Under the pieces are notes generated by a model, which did no database searches, was not told the origin of the DNA, and was given only the letters and a program-made list of their open reading frames with translations. A DNA stretch of 64,000 nt, taken from the NCBI RefSeq assembly GCF_023856365.1, contig NC_064551.1, positions 21,375,349 through 21,439,348 on the forward strand, read 5' to 3'. Position numbers and translations under genes: made by a program. Positions within the stretch are counted from its first letter, which is position 1; the number at the start of each line of letters is the position of its first letter. This stretch comes from Brienomyrus brachyistius (taxonomy: Eukaryota > Chordata > Actinopteri > Osteoglossiformes > Mormyridae). Positions 11,501-23,990 of the stretch are shown piece by piece.

Positions 11501-13226
11501 CCGATTAGCTTCTACATCCATATTCCACTTTGGGTGAACTACGTAGCCTTTATTTGATGGCACTGGTACACTAGGATGGTCACAGAACCCTGATTCACCA
11601 GGTCGGAGTGCCCTGGGGTTCGAAGAGACCAGCTGTTAACTTTTCCCTTTTAATCTTTCCCATTAATGTGCACAGAACTCATAGGTAATAATGCTTGATA
11701 GTACTGGTTTGCAGTACAAGCTATGAATGCAATCCTATTATTAAGAATGTGCAAATCATAACTTTCTGCTATAAAAATTTCAATCCAGTCTGATGTGAAC
11801 ATGCCTCAGACACACTTACTCTCTGTTCCCTCCTCCCATTGTATCATCAGAGTCAGAATCCTTAACTGCTGCTGGTTCTGATGAAACTCCTGATTGATTC
11901 TTCTCTTCTTCCAAGTCTTCTTCTTTGAAGCCCTACAAAAAAGTGCCACCATAAGGTTGGATTTACCACCAGACGGAAAGTTCTGCTTGTGGCTTTGGTC
12001 CTTGCCCTTTAAGTAGTGTGTACACATTCTCCCCTTTCCTTTGTGTCCTTACTCCACCAACTGACATACAGGCATTTGCTTGCTCACAGTGTGCACCGTG
12101 TAATGGACCAGTATTGCATCCAGGGAGTACAATGCCCCTAACTACACCTAACTACAACCTGTCTTGGATGAGTGGTTCTAAGACTGACGGATATAAAACA
12201 AATGAGCACAAATACCGTAAACTCTTCTTCCTCCTCATCCCCCAACTGTTCAGGGATATCTGTGATCATCTTCCTGTGAGAATGCAAAATCCAATGTGTG
12301 GTTGGACTTGATAGTAAAATGCACTGGTTTATACACAAGCCAACCCATCTGTACTTGCTAAACAACAACAACTAAAAGACCACAATTCTGTGAGATCTTT
12401 AGTATATATATATATATATTTTTTTTTTTCCCTTTTAAACACTATACAGCTACAAAATTATAAAATTGTAATTGCTATACAATGAATTACACAAGACAAA
12501 CATTGACTTACTCTTCCTCATCAACCGAGTCACTGTCAGAGACAAACAAGTTTTTCTGGACTTTTTCTCCAAATTCAGTTCTTTTTCCATCTTCCTCTTC
12601 CTCACTATCAGATCCCAGCTCCTGCAGTTTGGCTGCCATAGATTTTTCAGGAGACTGCAAACCTCCATCACAGGCTGAGATTTCACCATCCAACAACAGG
12701 CTTTCCTTCTCCACTATAACACAAAAAACCCCAAAGAGCAAGAGTTTACACCAAATCTTGAGGAAAAAAACACTAATCTTTGTAGGTGAAAAGCAAAACA
12801 GGCTATTCCTTGTATGCCAGCAAACTCACCTGGCTTCTTCTCATGCTCTTCATCCTCGCTGTCAGAAAGAACAACTTTCCCGACCACCCTGTCATCTGAT
12901 CCAATCTCAATGTTCTGTTTTCTGGCCTCAGTTTCAGAGTCAGCGTCCCCAGACTGGCCTCTCTGGGCTGACATTTGCTCCTCAGTATCACTGTCATTAA
13001 TACGCTGCTTTGGTTCATCATGTTCAGAGCTCCCACTTCTTCTCAGGAGGTCCAGCTCATTTCTGTCACTGGCAGTAGGTCTGGAGACACCCTGTTCCAA
13101 GTGAAGGTCATGTAGACCATCCTCAGAGTCGCTGTCGCCCTGCCCGACATCATATTCGTTTTGCATAATGTGCTCATCATTACACTGGTTATCATGGGCT
13201 TCACCTTCTGCCTCACAATCTTCATC
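11501..13226 (-). CDS. iws1: IWS1 exons 3/4 (fused)-8, unit F
   Basis: Fused exon 3/4 12830-13226 (397 nt), exon 5 12512-12713, exon 6 12216-12273, exon 7 11820-11932, exon 8 11501-11632. The fusion reads DDRVVG directly into KVVLSDSEDEEHEKK and lacks the RSKGKRKASIES to exon-3-end segment plus intron 3. The fused exon keeps the original phase (starts 0, ends 1). This copy is practically identical to C, D and E, including the LHDLHLEQ variant. Confidence 0.75.
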
Positions 13227-13633
13227 CTGTGCATTGAAGGGGTAAAAGTTTACATTGTTTAACATAAAAGACATATACCGACTAAGGTATTTCTAAGCTA
13301 ATTCAGGATGTTAAAATTGTCTGATTCCAATTAACTTTATCGGAACACAAACTGGGAAAGTTTGCAGAACGTATATACATCTATTAATATACTACAGTCC
13401 ATAAGGATAAAAACATCACTGTTCATCCCCTTTCTGAAGCCCATCTACTGGAACCAACCAGACCTCAGCTGCACCCTCATAATACAAAGAGGTAGCTTAC
13501 CAGCAGCAGTGACCATCACAGAAACATAATGCACCTTCTTTAAACTTAATATGCTCCAGAATATTTATGTTTAGGGGGAAAACAGCATGAATATACCCAA
13601 CTGTGCCCCCCATTTGGTGATCTGGAAACTTAC

Positions 13634-15793
13634 CCGATTAGCTTCTACATCCATATTCCACTTTGGGTGAACTACGTAGCCTTTATTTGATGGCACTGGT
13701 ACACTAGGATGGTCACAGAACCCTGATTCACCAGGTCGGAGTGCCCTGGGGTTCGAAGAGACCAGCTGTTAACTTTTCCCTTTTAATCTTTCCCATTAAT
13801 GTGCACAGAACTCATAGGTAATAATGCTTGATAGTACTGGTTTGCAGTACAAGCTATGAATGCAATCCTATTATTAAGAATGTGCAAATCATAACTTTCT
13901 GCTATAAAAATTTCAATCCAGTCTGATGTGAACATGCCTCAGACACACTTACTCTCTGTTCCCTCCTCCCATTGTATCATCAGAGTCAGAATCCTTAACT
14001 GCTGCTGGTTCTGATGAAACTCCTGATTGATTCTTCTCTTCTTCCAAGTCTTCTTCTTTGAAGCCCTACAAAAAAGTGCCACCATAAGGTTGGATTTACC
14101 ACCAGACGGAAAGTTCTGCTTGTGGCTTTGGTCCTTGCCCTTTAAGTAGTGTGTACACATTCTCCCCTTTCCTTTGTGTCCTTACTCCACCAACTGACAT
14201 ACAGGCATTTGCTTGCTCACAGTGTGCACCGTGTAATGGACCAGTATTGCATCCAGGGAGTACAATGCCCCTAACTACACCTAACTACAACCTGTCTTGG
14301 ATGAGTGGTTCTAAGACTGACGGATATAAAACAAATGAGCACAAATACCGTAAACTCTTCTTCCTCCTCATCCCCCAACTGTTCAGGGATATCTGTGATC
14401 ATCTTCCTGTGAGAATGCAAAATCCAATGTGTGGTTGGACTTGATAGTAAAATGCACTGGTTTATACACAAGCCAACCCATCTGTACTTGCTAAACAACA
14501 ACAACTAAAAGACCACAATTCTGTGAGATCTTTAGTATATATATATATATATATTTTTTTTTTTTCCTTTTAAACACTATACAGCTACAAAATTATAAAA
14601 TTGTAATTGCTATACAATGAATTACACAAGACAAACATTGACTTACTCTTCCTCATCAACCGAGTCACTGTCAGAGACAAACAAGTTTTTCTGGACTTTT
14701 TCTCCAAATTCAGTTCTTTTTCCATCTTCAGATCCCAGCTCCTGTAGTTTGGCTGCCATAGATTTTTCAGAAGACTGCAGACCTCCATCACAGGCTGAGA
14801 TTTCACCATCCAACAACAGGCTTTCCTTCTCCACTATAACACAAAAACCCCCAAAAAGCAAGAGTTTACGCCAAATCTTGAGGAAAAAACACAAATTTTT
14901 GTAGGTGAAAAGCAAAACAGGCTATTCCTTGCATGCCAGCAAACTCACCTGGCTTCTTCTCATGCTCTTCATCCTCGCTGTCAGAAAGAACAACTTTCTT
15001 TCTTTTCACTAAAAAGAAAATAAGGCACTGAACGTGACCCAGTACGTGAACATTGGGATTGTAAGATTTGTGTTACATTTAACATATATTTATAGACAGT
15101 GATTTTTAAAGCACCTCGCAGGACATTCATATTGAAGATTAGAATGACTGTCACATACCACGGTAAAACTAAGGTGTGCTACTGTGTAAAGTGCATAACT
15201 ATGGCTGAAAGGTGAACTATTTAACACATCTAGAAGAGATCAACAAGATTAATTGTTTTTTAGTTAACAATAAGCACAGACAGACTACAGACAGTCTAAC
15301 TACCTGGTTTTTCTTTCCTGTCATCACTTTCTTCCGACGGCTCCAGCTCATTACCCTCCTTTCGGTTCCCCCCTGTAGGCTCCTTCAGAGTTGCATCGTC
15401 CTCACTATCGGACTCTATGCTGGCCTTACGTTTCCCTTTGCTCCTCCCGACCACCCTGTCATCTGATCCAATCCCAATATTCTGTTTTCTGGCCTCAGTT
15501 TCAGAGTCAGCGTCCCCAGACTGGCCTCTCTGGGCTGACATTTGCTCCTCAGTATCACTGTCATTAATACGCTGCTTTGGTTCATCATGTTCAGAGCTCC
15601 CACTTCTTCTCAGGAGGTCCACCTCATTTCTGTCACTGGCAGTAGGTCTGGAGACACCCTGTTCCAAGTGACTGTCATGTAGACCATCCTCAGAGTCGCT
15701 GTCGCCCTGCCCGACATCATATTCGTTTTGCATAATGTGCTCATCATTAGACTGGTTATCATGGGCTTCACCTTCTGCCTCACAATCTTCATC
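13634..15793 (-). CDS. iws1: IWS1 exons 3-8, unit G
   Basis: Exon 3 15304-15793, exon 4 14949-15008, exon 5 14647-14833, exon 6 14349-14406, exon 7 13953-14065, exon 8 13634-13765. Exon 5 is 187 nt rather than 202: a 15-nt in-frame deletion removes five residues of the SDSEEEE acidic run, giving QELGSEDGKRTEF. Intron 3 (295 bp) has an internal deletion of roughly 155 bp compared with units H and I. No SINE is present between exons 5 and 6. Unit G is structurally intermediate between the long units (H, I) and the compact fused units (B-F). Confidence 0.75.
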
Positions 15794-16201
15794 CTGTGCA
15801 TTGAAGGGGTAAAAGTTTACATTGTTTAACATAAAAGTCATATACCGACTAAGGCATTTCTAAGATAATTCAGGATGTTAAAATTGTCTGATTCCAATTA
15901 ACTTTATCGGAACACAAACTGGGAAAGTTTGCAGAACGTATATACATCTATTAATATACTACAGTCCATAAGGATAAAAACATCACTGTTCATCCCCTGT
16001 CTGAAGCCCATCTACTGGAACCAACCAGACCTCAGCTGCACCCTCATAATACAAAGAGGTAGCTTACCAGCAGCAGTGACCATCACAGAAACATAATGCA
16101 CCTTCTTTAAACTTAATATGCTCCAGAATATTTATGTTTAGGGGGAAAAACAGCATGAATATACCCAACTGTGCCCCCCATTTGGTGATCTGGAAACTTA
16201 C

Positions 16202-17097
16202 CCGATTAGCTTCTACATCCATATTCCACTTTGGGTGAACTACGTAGCCTTTATCTGATGGCACTGGTACACTAGGATGGTCACAGAATCCTGATTCACC
16301 AGGTCGGAGTGCCCTGGGGTTCGAAGAGACCAGCTGTTAACTTTTCCCTTTTAATCTTTCCCACTAATGTGCACAGAACTCATAGGTAATAAAGCTTGAT
16401 AGTATTGGTTTGCAGTACAAGCTATGAATGCAATTCTATTATTAAGAATGTGCAAATCATAACTTTCTGCTATAAAAATTTCAATCCAGTCTGATGTGAA
16501 CATGCCTCAGACACACTTACTCTCTGTTCCCTCCTCCCATTGTATCATCAGAGTCAGAATCCTTAACTGCTGCTGGTTCTGATGAAACTCCTGATTGACT
16601 CTTCTCTTCTTCCAAGTCTTCTTCTTTGAAGCCCTACAAAAAAGTGCCACCATAAGGCTGGATTTACCACCAGACGGAAAGTTCTGCTTGTGGCTTTGGT
16701 CCTTGCCCTTTAGGTAGTGTGTATACATTCTCCCCTTTCCTTTGTGTCCTTACTCCACCAACTGACATACAGGCATTTGCTTGCTCACAGTGTGCACCGT
16801 GCAATGGACCAGTATTGCATCCAGGGAGTACAATGCCCCTAACTACACCTAACTACAACCTGTCTTGGATGAGTGGTTCTAAGACTGATGGATATAAAAC
16901 AAATGAGCACAAATACCGTAAACTCTTCTTCCTCCTCATTCCCCAACTGTTCAGGGACATCTGTGATCATCTTCCTGTGAAAATGCAAAATCCAATGTGT
17001 GGTTGGACTTGATAGTAAAATGCACTGGTTTATACACAAGCCAACCCATCTGTACTTGCTAAACAACTAAAAAAAACACAATTCTGTGAGATCTTTA

Positions 17098-17137
<40 letters not shown>

Positions 17138-18808
17138 TTCCTTTTAAACACTATCCAACTACAAAATTATAAAATTGTAATTGCTATAAAAATGAATTAC
17201 ACAAGGGGACGGCATGGTGGTGCAGTGGTTAGCACTGTTGCCTCACACCTCTGGGACCTGGGTTCGAGTCTCCGCCTGGGTTACATGTTGCATGTTCTCC
17301 CCATATCGTGCTGCGGTTTCCCCCCACAGTCCAAAAAACATGCTGAGGCTAATTCAACCCATCCTGGGTTGTTCCCTGCCTCATGCCCATTGCTTCCAGA
17401 ATAGGCTCCGGACCCCCGCGACCCAGCAGGATAAGCGGTTTGGAAAATGGATGGATGGATGAATCACACAAGACAAACACTGACTTACTCTTCCTCATCA
17501 ACCAAGTCACTGTCAGAGACAAACAAGTTTTTCTGGACTTTTTCTCCAAATTCAGTTGTTTTTCCATCTTCATCTTCCTCACTATCAGGTTCCAGCTCCT
17601 GTAGTTTGGCTGCCATAGATTTTTCAGAAGACTGCAAACCTCCATCACAGGCTGAGATTTCACCATCCAACAACAGGCTTTCCTTCTTCACTAAAACACA
17701 AAAAACCCCAAAAAGCAAGAGTTTACACCAAATCTTGAGGAAAAAAACACTAATCTTTGTAGGTGAAAAGCAAAACAGGCTATTCCTTGCATGCCAGCAA
17801 ACTCACCTGGCTTCTTCTCATGCTCTTCATCCTCACTGTCAGAAAGAACAGCTTTCTTTCTTTTCACTAAAAAGAAAATAAGGCACTGAACGTGACCCAG
17901 TACGTGAACATTGGGATTGTAAGATTTGTGTTACATTTAACATACATTTATAGACAGTGATTTTTAAAGCACCTCGCAGGACATTCATATTGAAGATTAG
18001 AATGACTGTCACATACCACGGTAAAACTAAGGTGTGCTACTGTGTAAAGTGCATAACTGTGGTTGAAAGGTGAACTATTTAACACATCTAGAAATCAATA
18101 AGATTGATTGTTTTTTACTTTTAATTTGTGACTGACTAAAATACCTTTTATACCCATTTTTCTTTATAATTTTAAGTCTTGTACAAGCAAAAAATTTACA
18201 AAAAGGGGGTATACTTACAGCCACATGAGTAACTGAAATGTCTTACAAAATGCTTAACTTAATATAAAGTCATCCATTTTAAAAATAAGCACAGACAGAC
18301 TACAGACAGTCTAACTACCTGGTTTTTCTTTCCTGTCATCACGTTCTTCTGACGGCTCCAGCTCATTACTCTCCTTTCGGTTCCCCCCTGTAGGCTCCTT
18401 CACAGTTTCATCGTCCTCACTGTCGGACTCTATGCTGGCCTTACGTTTCCCTTTGCTCCTCCCGACCACCCTGTCATCTGATCCAATCTCAATATTCTGT
18501 TTTCTGGCCTCAGTTTCAGAGTCAGCGTCCCCAGACTGGCCTCTCTGGGCTGACATTTGCTCCTCAGTATCACTGTCATTAATACGCTGCTTTGGTTCAT
18601 CATGTTCAGAGCTCCCACTTCTTCTCAGGAGGTCCAGCTCATTTCTGTCACTGGCAGTAGGTCTGGAGACACCTTGTTCCAAGTGACTGTGATGTAGACC
18701 ATTCTCAGAGTCGCTGTCGCCCTGCCCGACATCATATTCGTTTTGCATAATGTGCTCATCATTAGACTGGTTATCATGGGCTTCACCTTCTGCCTCACAA
18801 TCTTCATC
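16202..18808 (-). CDS. iws1: IWS1 exons 3-8, unit H
   Basis: Exon 3 18319-18808, exon 4 17807-17866, exon 5 17489-17690, exon 6 16917-16974, exon 7 16521-16633, exon 8 16202-16333; all open with intact GT/AG borders. Intron 3 is retained (about 450 bp), as in unit I. Exon 5 differs from its neighbours by several substitutions (PDSEEDEDGKTTEF instead of SDSEEEEDGKRTEF), so this is one of the more diverged copies. It carries a V-SINE between exons 5 and 6 at the same site as unit I. A long AT dinucleotide tract lies at 17099-17134. On its 5' side, intron 2 sequence stops at a Tc1-like fragment near 18937. Confidence 0.75.
17205..17461 (+). mobile_element. V-SINE-type tRNA-derived SINE in unit H
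   Basis: The tRNA-like head (GGCATGGTGGTGCAGTGG, B-box GGTTCGAGTCT) is followed by a shortened central domain (CATGTTCTCCCC...CCACAGTCCAAAAAACATGC), a body ending GGATAAGCGGTTTGGAAAATG, and an ATGGATGG tail. It is flanked by AATTACACAAG (17194-17204) and AATCACACAAG (17462-17472), an imperfect 11-bp target duplication. The same site in units A-G is empty. Confidence 0.85.
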
Positions 18809-18937
18809 CTGTGCATTGAAGGGGTAAAAGTTTACATTGTTTAACATAAAAGTCATATACCGACTAATTCAGGATGTTAAAATTGTCTGATCCCAATTAA
18901 CTTTATCGGAAAAAAATTGGGAAAGTTTGCATAATGT

Positions 18938-19256
18938 ACAGTCAGGTCCATAAATATTAGGACATCGACACAATTCTAATCTTTTTGGCTCTGTACACCA
19001 CCACAATGGAAATGAAACAAACAAGATGTGCTTTAACTGCAGACTTTCAGCTATAATTTAAGGGCATTTATATACAAATCAAGTGAACGGTGTAACAATT
19101 ACAGCAGTTAGTATATGTGCCTCCCACTTTTTAAGGGACCAAAAGTAATGGGACAATTGGCTGCTCAGCTGTTCCATGGCCAGGTGTGTGTTATTCCCTC
19201 ATTATCTTATTTACAAGGAGCAGATAAAAGGTCTAGAGTTCATTTCAAGTGTGCTA
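18938..19256 (+). mobile_element. 5' part of a Tc1/mariner-like transposon
   Basis: The sequence starts at a TA with CAGTCAGGTCCATAAATATT and continues through the known leader of a widespread fish Tc1-like family (GACATCGACACAATTCTAAT, TTTGGCTCTGTACACCACCA, CAAAAGTAATGGGACAATTG). The resemblance stops near 19256, before any transposase coding sequence. It sits where intron 2 sequence of unit H breaks off. Confidence 0.7.
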
Positions 19257-19998
19257 GAAGATCGGGTCGTCTCAGTCGGTGCTAATCAGCACGACGACGC
19301 CAGATAAGAAGTCGATTTGTTAAATCGGTGTTAAGTGCATTAGAATTTGTGCGCGCTCACATGGAGCACGTTCGGCAGCGCAAGTCTGCGTTTGGCTCAT
19401 GACGCAATCTCCGTATTTCACGGAGGAAGACTAATTATACAGGGTTATGAGGAGTTTAAATCAACGCTGCAAAGAAGGTCCACTACCCCTGCAGCCAAGA
19501 AAAGCAGGCAGGCTTGTTGGCAACGTATTGCCGACCGAGTAAATGCACAAGTACGTTTTCATGATCATAAAACGTGGTCTAAAATATCTCACGACCAAGT
19601 GTTAGACTATGAAGTGTTTTCTGAAAAGAATTGAAATACTGTTAATAGCAGCTTACAGATGCGACAATTCAGGATTGTCGCATCTGCTGCCCAAAGTTCC
19701 ATTACTGTGATATGTTACTCGTACGGTAAAACTAATGTTACCAATAACTTAACTGATCCGATTTCAAACGCAATAACAGTGGAAAGCGTACGTGGCAGCA
19801 AGTCAAGATGAAATATAAAAACATGACAAGTGGTAGGGCTACATGTATTTATATTTCTACTCATTCTGAAAGATTTGTTGTGTCCATCCTTCACTTAATA
19901 GTGTGTTTCTATGTTTTACAGCTAATAAGAAAAAGGTGTCTTAATATTACACTTAATAGAAGGTGAGCTATTGTTTAACAAACAAATGATTTACAACA
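19257..19998 (+). pseudogene. Fragment with a Myb/SANT-like protein remnant
   Basis: After the Tc1-like fragment an open stretch (about 19416-19634) reads HGGRLIIQGYEEFKSTLQ and then SRQACWQRIADRVNAQV. The spacing of the IIQGYEEF and W-RIADRVNAQ blocks resembles the Myb/SANT-like DNA-binding proteins carried by Harbinger-type transposons. No complete gene can be built, and the remaining bases to 19998 show no other recognisable feature. Confidence 0.4.
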
Positions 19999-20342
19999 GG
20001 GGGCGGCATGGTGGTGCAGTGGTTAGCACTGTTGCCTCACACCTCTGGGACCCGGGTTCGAGTCTCTGCCTGGGTCACATGTGTGTGGAGTTTGCATGTT
20101 CTCCCCATGTCGTCGTGGGGTTTCCTCCGGGTACTCCGGTTTCCCCCCACAGTCCAAAAAACATGCTGAGGCTAATTGGAGTTGCTAAATTGCCCATAGG
20201 AGTGCATGTGTGAGTGAATGGTGTGTGAGTGTGCCCTGCGATGGGCTGGCCCCCCATCCTGGGTTGTTCCCTGCTTCGTGCCCATAGGCTCCAGACCCTC
20301 CGCGACCCAGTAGGATAAGCAGTTTGGAAAATGGATGGATGG
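19999..20342 (+). mobile_element. Full-length V-SINE-type SINE
   Basis: tRNA-like head, complete central domain (GTGGAGTTTGCATGTTCTCC, GGTACTCCGGTTTCCCCCCA), body and ATGGATGG tail. The flanks ATGATTTACAACA at 19986-19998 and 20343-20355 form a perfect 13-bp target duplication. Confidence 0.9.
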
Positions 20343-20355
20343 ATGATTTACAACA

Positions 20356-21222
20356 GGACAAAACAGAAGCACATGTGTAGTGAGAAAAGGACTCGGAACC
20401 TGTCACCACAGTTAAGTTAGCCTCATATTCAGTTTTCTAGCTTTAATAAGTTTTAACGGAAGGCGAGGCATTTTTAATAACAGAATTGTGATATCCAGTA
20501 CACAGACAACAATGCTCACCAATTATTTTCGCGCTTCAAACCATTTCGTGATTTGTGCCAAATCGTGTTAATAGCTAATATAGTAGGTCCTGTTAGCTGA
20601 AATGACATGGTGGTTTAGCATTCTGGGCTCATGGTGACTGTTGCACACCCCTTTGTTTCCCACATTGCTTTATGTACGAATTTTTATAAATTTTTGAATG
20701 TTCGAATGTATCCAAATAATGTGCAATGGGAAAATGCATGAATGGATTAACTTTAAAACTAGACAAGACAGGAACATTTAGTGAAGTATGCTTTGATCAG
20801 TGGACTAGAGGGAACAATACACACCCCTTGGGTTTTCAGAATAACTTTCTCTCTAACAGTTATTAATACATTGTATGCATATTATATGCCATTGCTCCAT
20901 TTCATACATATTAGCAGAGAGAATCCCTCACGATTCGCGCCCCAGTGTTGTATAGATCACCCAGGTACGCCGGCATTGCCTTCGGAGAGATTGTAGTTGG
21001 AGGGGCGATGCTCATATAGGACTGACTTATGCAGAAACCTCTACTTAATCAGGAATAAAAACTGCTCAGAGCAGGTTTGAGACAGCGTAAATTGCCATAG
21101 CAGCATGCCTCGAGTAAAACATACCCACCTTTCGTAGTTAATCGTGAAGTTACACCACACATCATCAAGCTACTCGCAAAGTTACCCTGATAAGCCAGTA
21201 ATCCCGCTTCATACTATAACCA
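20356..21222. other. Unassigned non-coding stretch inside the array between units H and I
   Basis: AT-rich sequence with no exon, RNA gene or recognised repeat. It replaces roughly 300 bp of the usual sequence between exon 8 and the unit junction. Unit-type sequence resumes at ACTGGAAACTTACCTGATTA just past 21222. Confidence 0.4.
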
Positions 21223-21234
21223 CTGGAAACTTAC

Positions 21235-23823
21235 CTGATTAGTTTCTACATCCATATGCCACTTTGGGTGAACTACGTAGCCTTTATCTGATGACACTGG
21301 TACACTAGGATGGTCACAGAATCCTGATTCACCAGGTCGGAGTGCCCTGGGGTTCGAAGAGACCAGCTGTTAACTTTTCCCTTTTAATCTTTCCCACTAA
21401 TGTGCACAGAACTCATAGGTAATAATGCTTGATAGTATTGGTTTGCAGTACAAGCTATGAATGCAATCCTATTATTAAGAATGTGCAAATCATAACTTTC
21501 TGCTATAAAAATTTCAATCCAGTCTGATGTGAACATGCCTCAGACACACTTACTCTCTGTTCCCTCCTCCCATTGTATCATCAGAGTCAGAATCCTTAAC
21601 TGCTGCTGTTTCTGATGAAACTCCTGATTGATTCTTCTCTTCTTCCAAGTCTTCTTCTTTGAAGCCCTACAAAAAAGTGCCACCATAAGGTTGGATTTAC
21701 CACCAGATGGAAAGTTCTGCTTGTGGCTTTGATCCTTGCCCTTTAAGTAGTGTGTACACATTCTCCCCTTTCCTTTGTGTCCTTACTCCACCAACTGACA
21801 TACAGGCATTTGCTTGCTCACAGTGTGCACCGTGCAATGGACCAGTATTGCATCCAGGGAGTACAATGCCCCTAACTACACCTAACTACAACCTGTCCTG
21901 GATGAGTGGTTCTAAGACTGATGGATATAAAACAAATGAGCACAAATACCGTAAACTCTTCTTCCTCCTCATCCCCCAACTGTTCAGGGATATCTGTGAT
22001 CATCTTCCTGTGAGAATGCAAAATCCAATGTGTGGTTGGACTTGATAGTAAAATGCACTGGTTTATACACAAGCCAACCCATCCGTACTTGCTAAACAAC
22101 AACTAAAAAAAAAACACAATTCTGTGAGATCTGTTTTAGTATATATATAAATTTTTCCTTTTAAACACTATCCAACTACAAAATTATAAAACTGTAATTG
22201 CTATAAAAATGAATTACACAAGGGGACGGCATGGTGGTGCAGTGGTTAGCACTGTTGCCTCACACCTCTGGGACCCGGGTTCGAATCTCCGCCTGGGTTA
22301 CATGTTGCATGTTCTCCCCATATCGTGCTGCGGTTTCCCCCCACAGTCCAAAAAACATGCTGAGGCTAATTCGACCCATCCTGGGTTGTTCCCTGCCTCA
22401 TGCCCATTGCTTCCAGAATAGGCTCCGGACCCCCGCGACCCAGCAGGATAAGCAGTTTGGAAAATGGATGAATGAATGAATCACACAAGACAAACACTGA
22501 CTTACTCTTCCTCATCAACCAAGTCACTGTCAGAGACAAACAAGTTTTTCTGGACTTTTTCTCCAAATTCAGTTCTTTTTCCATCTTCCTCTTCCTCACT
22601 ATCAGATCCCAGCTCCTGTAGTTTGGCTGCCATAGATTTTTCAGAAGACTGCAAACCTCCATCACAGGCTGAGATTTCACCATCCAACAACAGGCTTTCC
22701 TTCTCCACTAAGACACAAAAACCCCAAAGAGCAAGAGTTTACACCAAATCTTGAGGGAAAAAAACACTAATTTTTGTAGGTGAAAAGCAAAACAGGCTAT
22801 TCCTTGCATGCCAGCAAACTCACCTGGCTTCTTCTCATGCTCTTCATCCTCGCTGTCAGAAAGAACAACTTTCTTTCTTTTCACTAAAAAGAAAATAAGG
22901 CACTGAACGTGACCCAGTACGTGAACATTGGGATTGTAAGATTTGTGTTACATTTAACATACATTTACAGACAGTGATTTTTAAAGCACCTCGCAGGACA
23001 TTCATATTGAAGATTAGAATGACTGTCACATACCACGGTAAAACTAAGGTGTGCTACTGTGTAAAGTGCATAACTATGGCTGGAAGGTGAACTATTTAAC
23101 ATCATGAGATCAACAAGTTTAATTGTTTTTTACTTTTAATTTGTGACTGACTAAAATACCTTTTATACCCATTTTTCTTTATAATTTTAAGTCTTGTACA
23201 AGCAAAAATTTTACAAAAAGGGAGTATACTTACAGCCACATGAGTAACTAAAATGTCTTACAAAATGCTTAACTTAATATAAAGTCATCTATTGTAACAA
23301 TAAGCACAGACAGACTACAGACAGTCTAACTACCTGGTATGTCTTTCCTGTCATCACGTTCTTCTGACGGCTCCAGCTCGTTACCCTCCTTTCGGTTCCC
23401 CCCTGTAGGCTCCTTCACAGTTTCATCGTCCTCACTGTCGGACTCTATGCTGGCCTTACGTTTCCCTTTGCTCCTCCCGACCACCCTGTCATCTGATCCA
23501 ATCTCAATATTCTGTTTTCTGGCCTCAGTTTCAGAGTCAGCGTCCCCAGACTGGCCTCTCTGGGCTGACATTTGCTCCTCAGCATCACTGTCATTAATAT
23601 GCTGCTTTGGTTCATCATGTTCAGAGCTCCCACTTCTTCTCAGGAGGTCCAGCTCATTTCTGTCACTGGCAGTAGGTCTGGAGACACCCTGTTTCAAGTG
23701 ACTGTCATGTAGACCATTCTCAGAGTCGCTGTCGCCCTGCCCGACATCATATTCGTTTTGCATAATGTGCTCATCATTAGACTGGTTATCATGGGCTTCA
23801 CCTTCTGCCTCACAATCTTCATC
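21235..23823 (-). CDS. iws1: IWS1 exons 3-8, unit I (first unit downstream of exon 2)
   Basis: Exons on the minus strand: exon 3 23334-23823 (490 nt), exon 4 22824-22883 (60), exon 5 22506-22707 (202), exon 6 21950-22007 (58), exon 7 21554-21666 (113), exon 8 21235-21366 (132; its 5' edge is less certain). Exon 3 starts DEDCEAEGEAHDNQSND and is rich in SDSE-type acidic/serine motifs; exon 4 reads VKRKKVVLSDSEDEEHEKK. Exons 3-7 join in frame (phases 0,1,1,2,0). Exon 7 ends in phase 2 while exon 8 reads in phase 0, so a 7-8 splice shifts frame. A V-SINE sits in the intron between exons 5 and 6. The intron between exons 2 and 3 carries a hAT-like insertion. All exons are open. Confidence 0.75.
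22223..22478 (+). mobile_element. V-SINE-type SINE in unit I (same insertion as unit H)
   Basis: Same truncated SINE copy, same site and same flanking duplication (AATTACACAAG at 22212-22222, AATCACACAAG at 22479-22489) as in unit H. Shared insertion means the element entered a common ancestor of units H and I. Confidence 0.85.
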
Positions 23824-23990
23824 CTGTGCATTGAAGGGGTAAAAGTTTACATTGTTTAACATAAAAGTCATATACAGACTAAGGCAGCGTTTCTCAAAAT
23901 AAGGGCCGCGGACTGGTGCAGGTCTGTGAGACGATACCTGCCTGTCCGCGGCGCCTCGCTTCTGCACCAATCAAAATTCCGTAAGATCAA

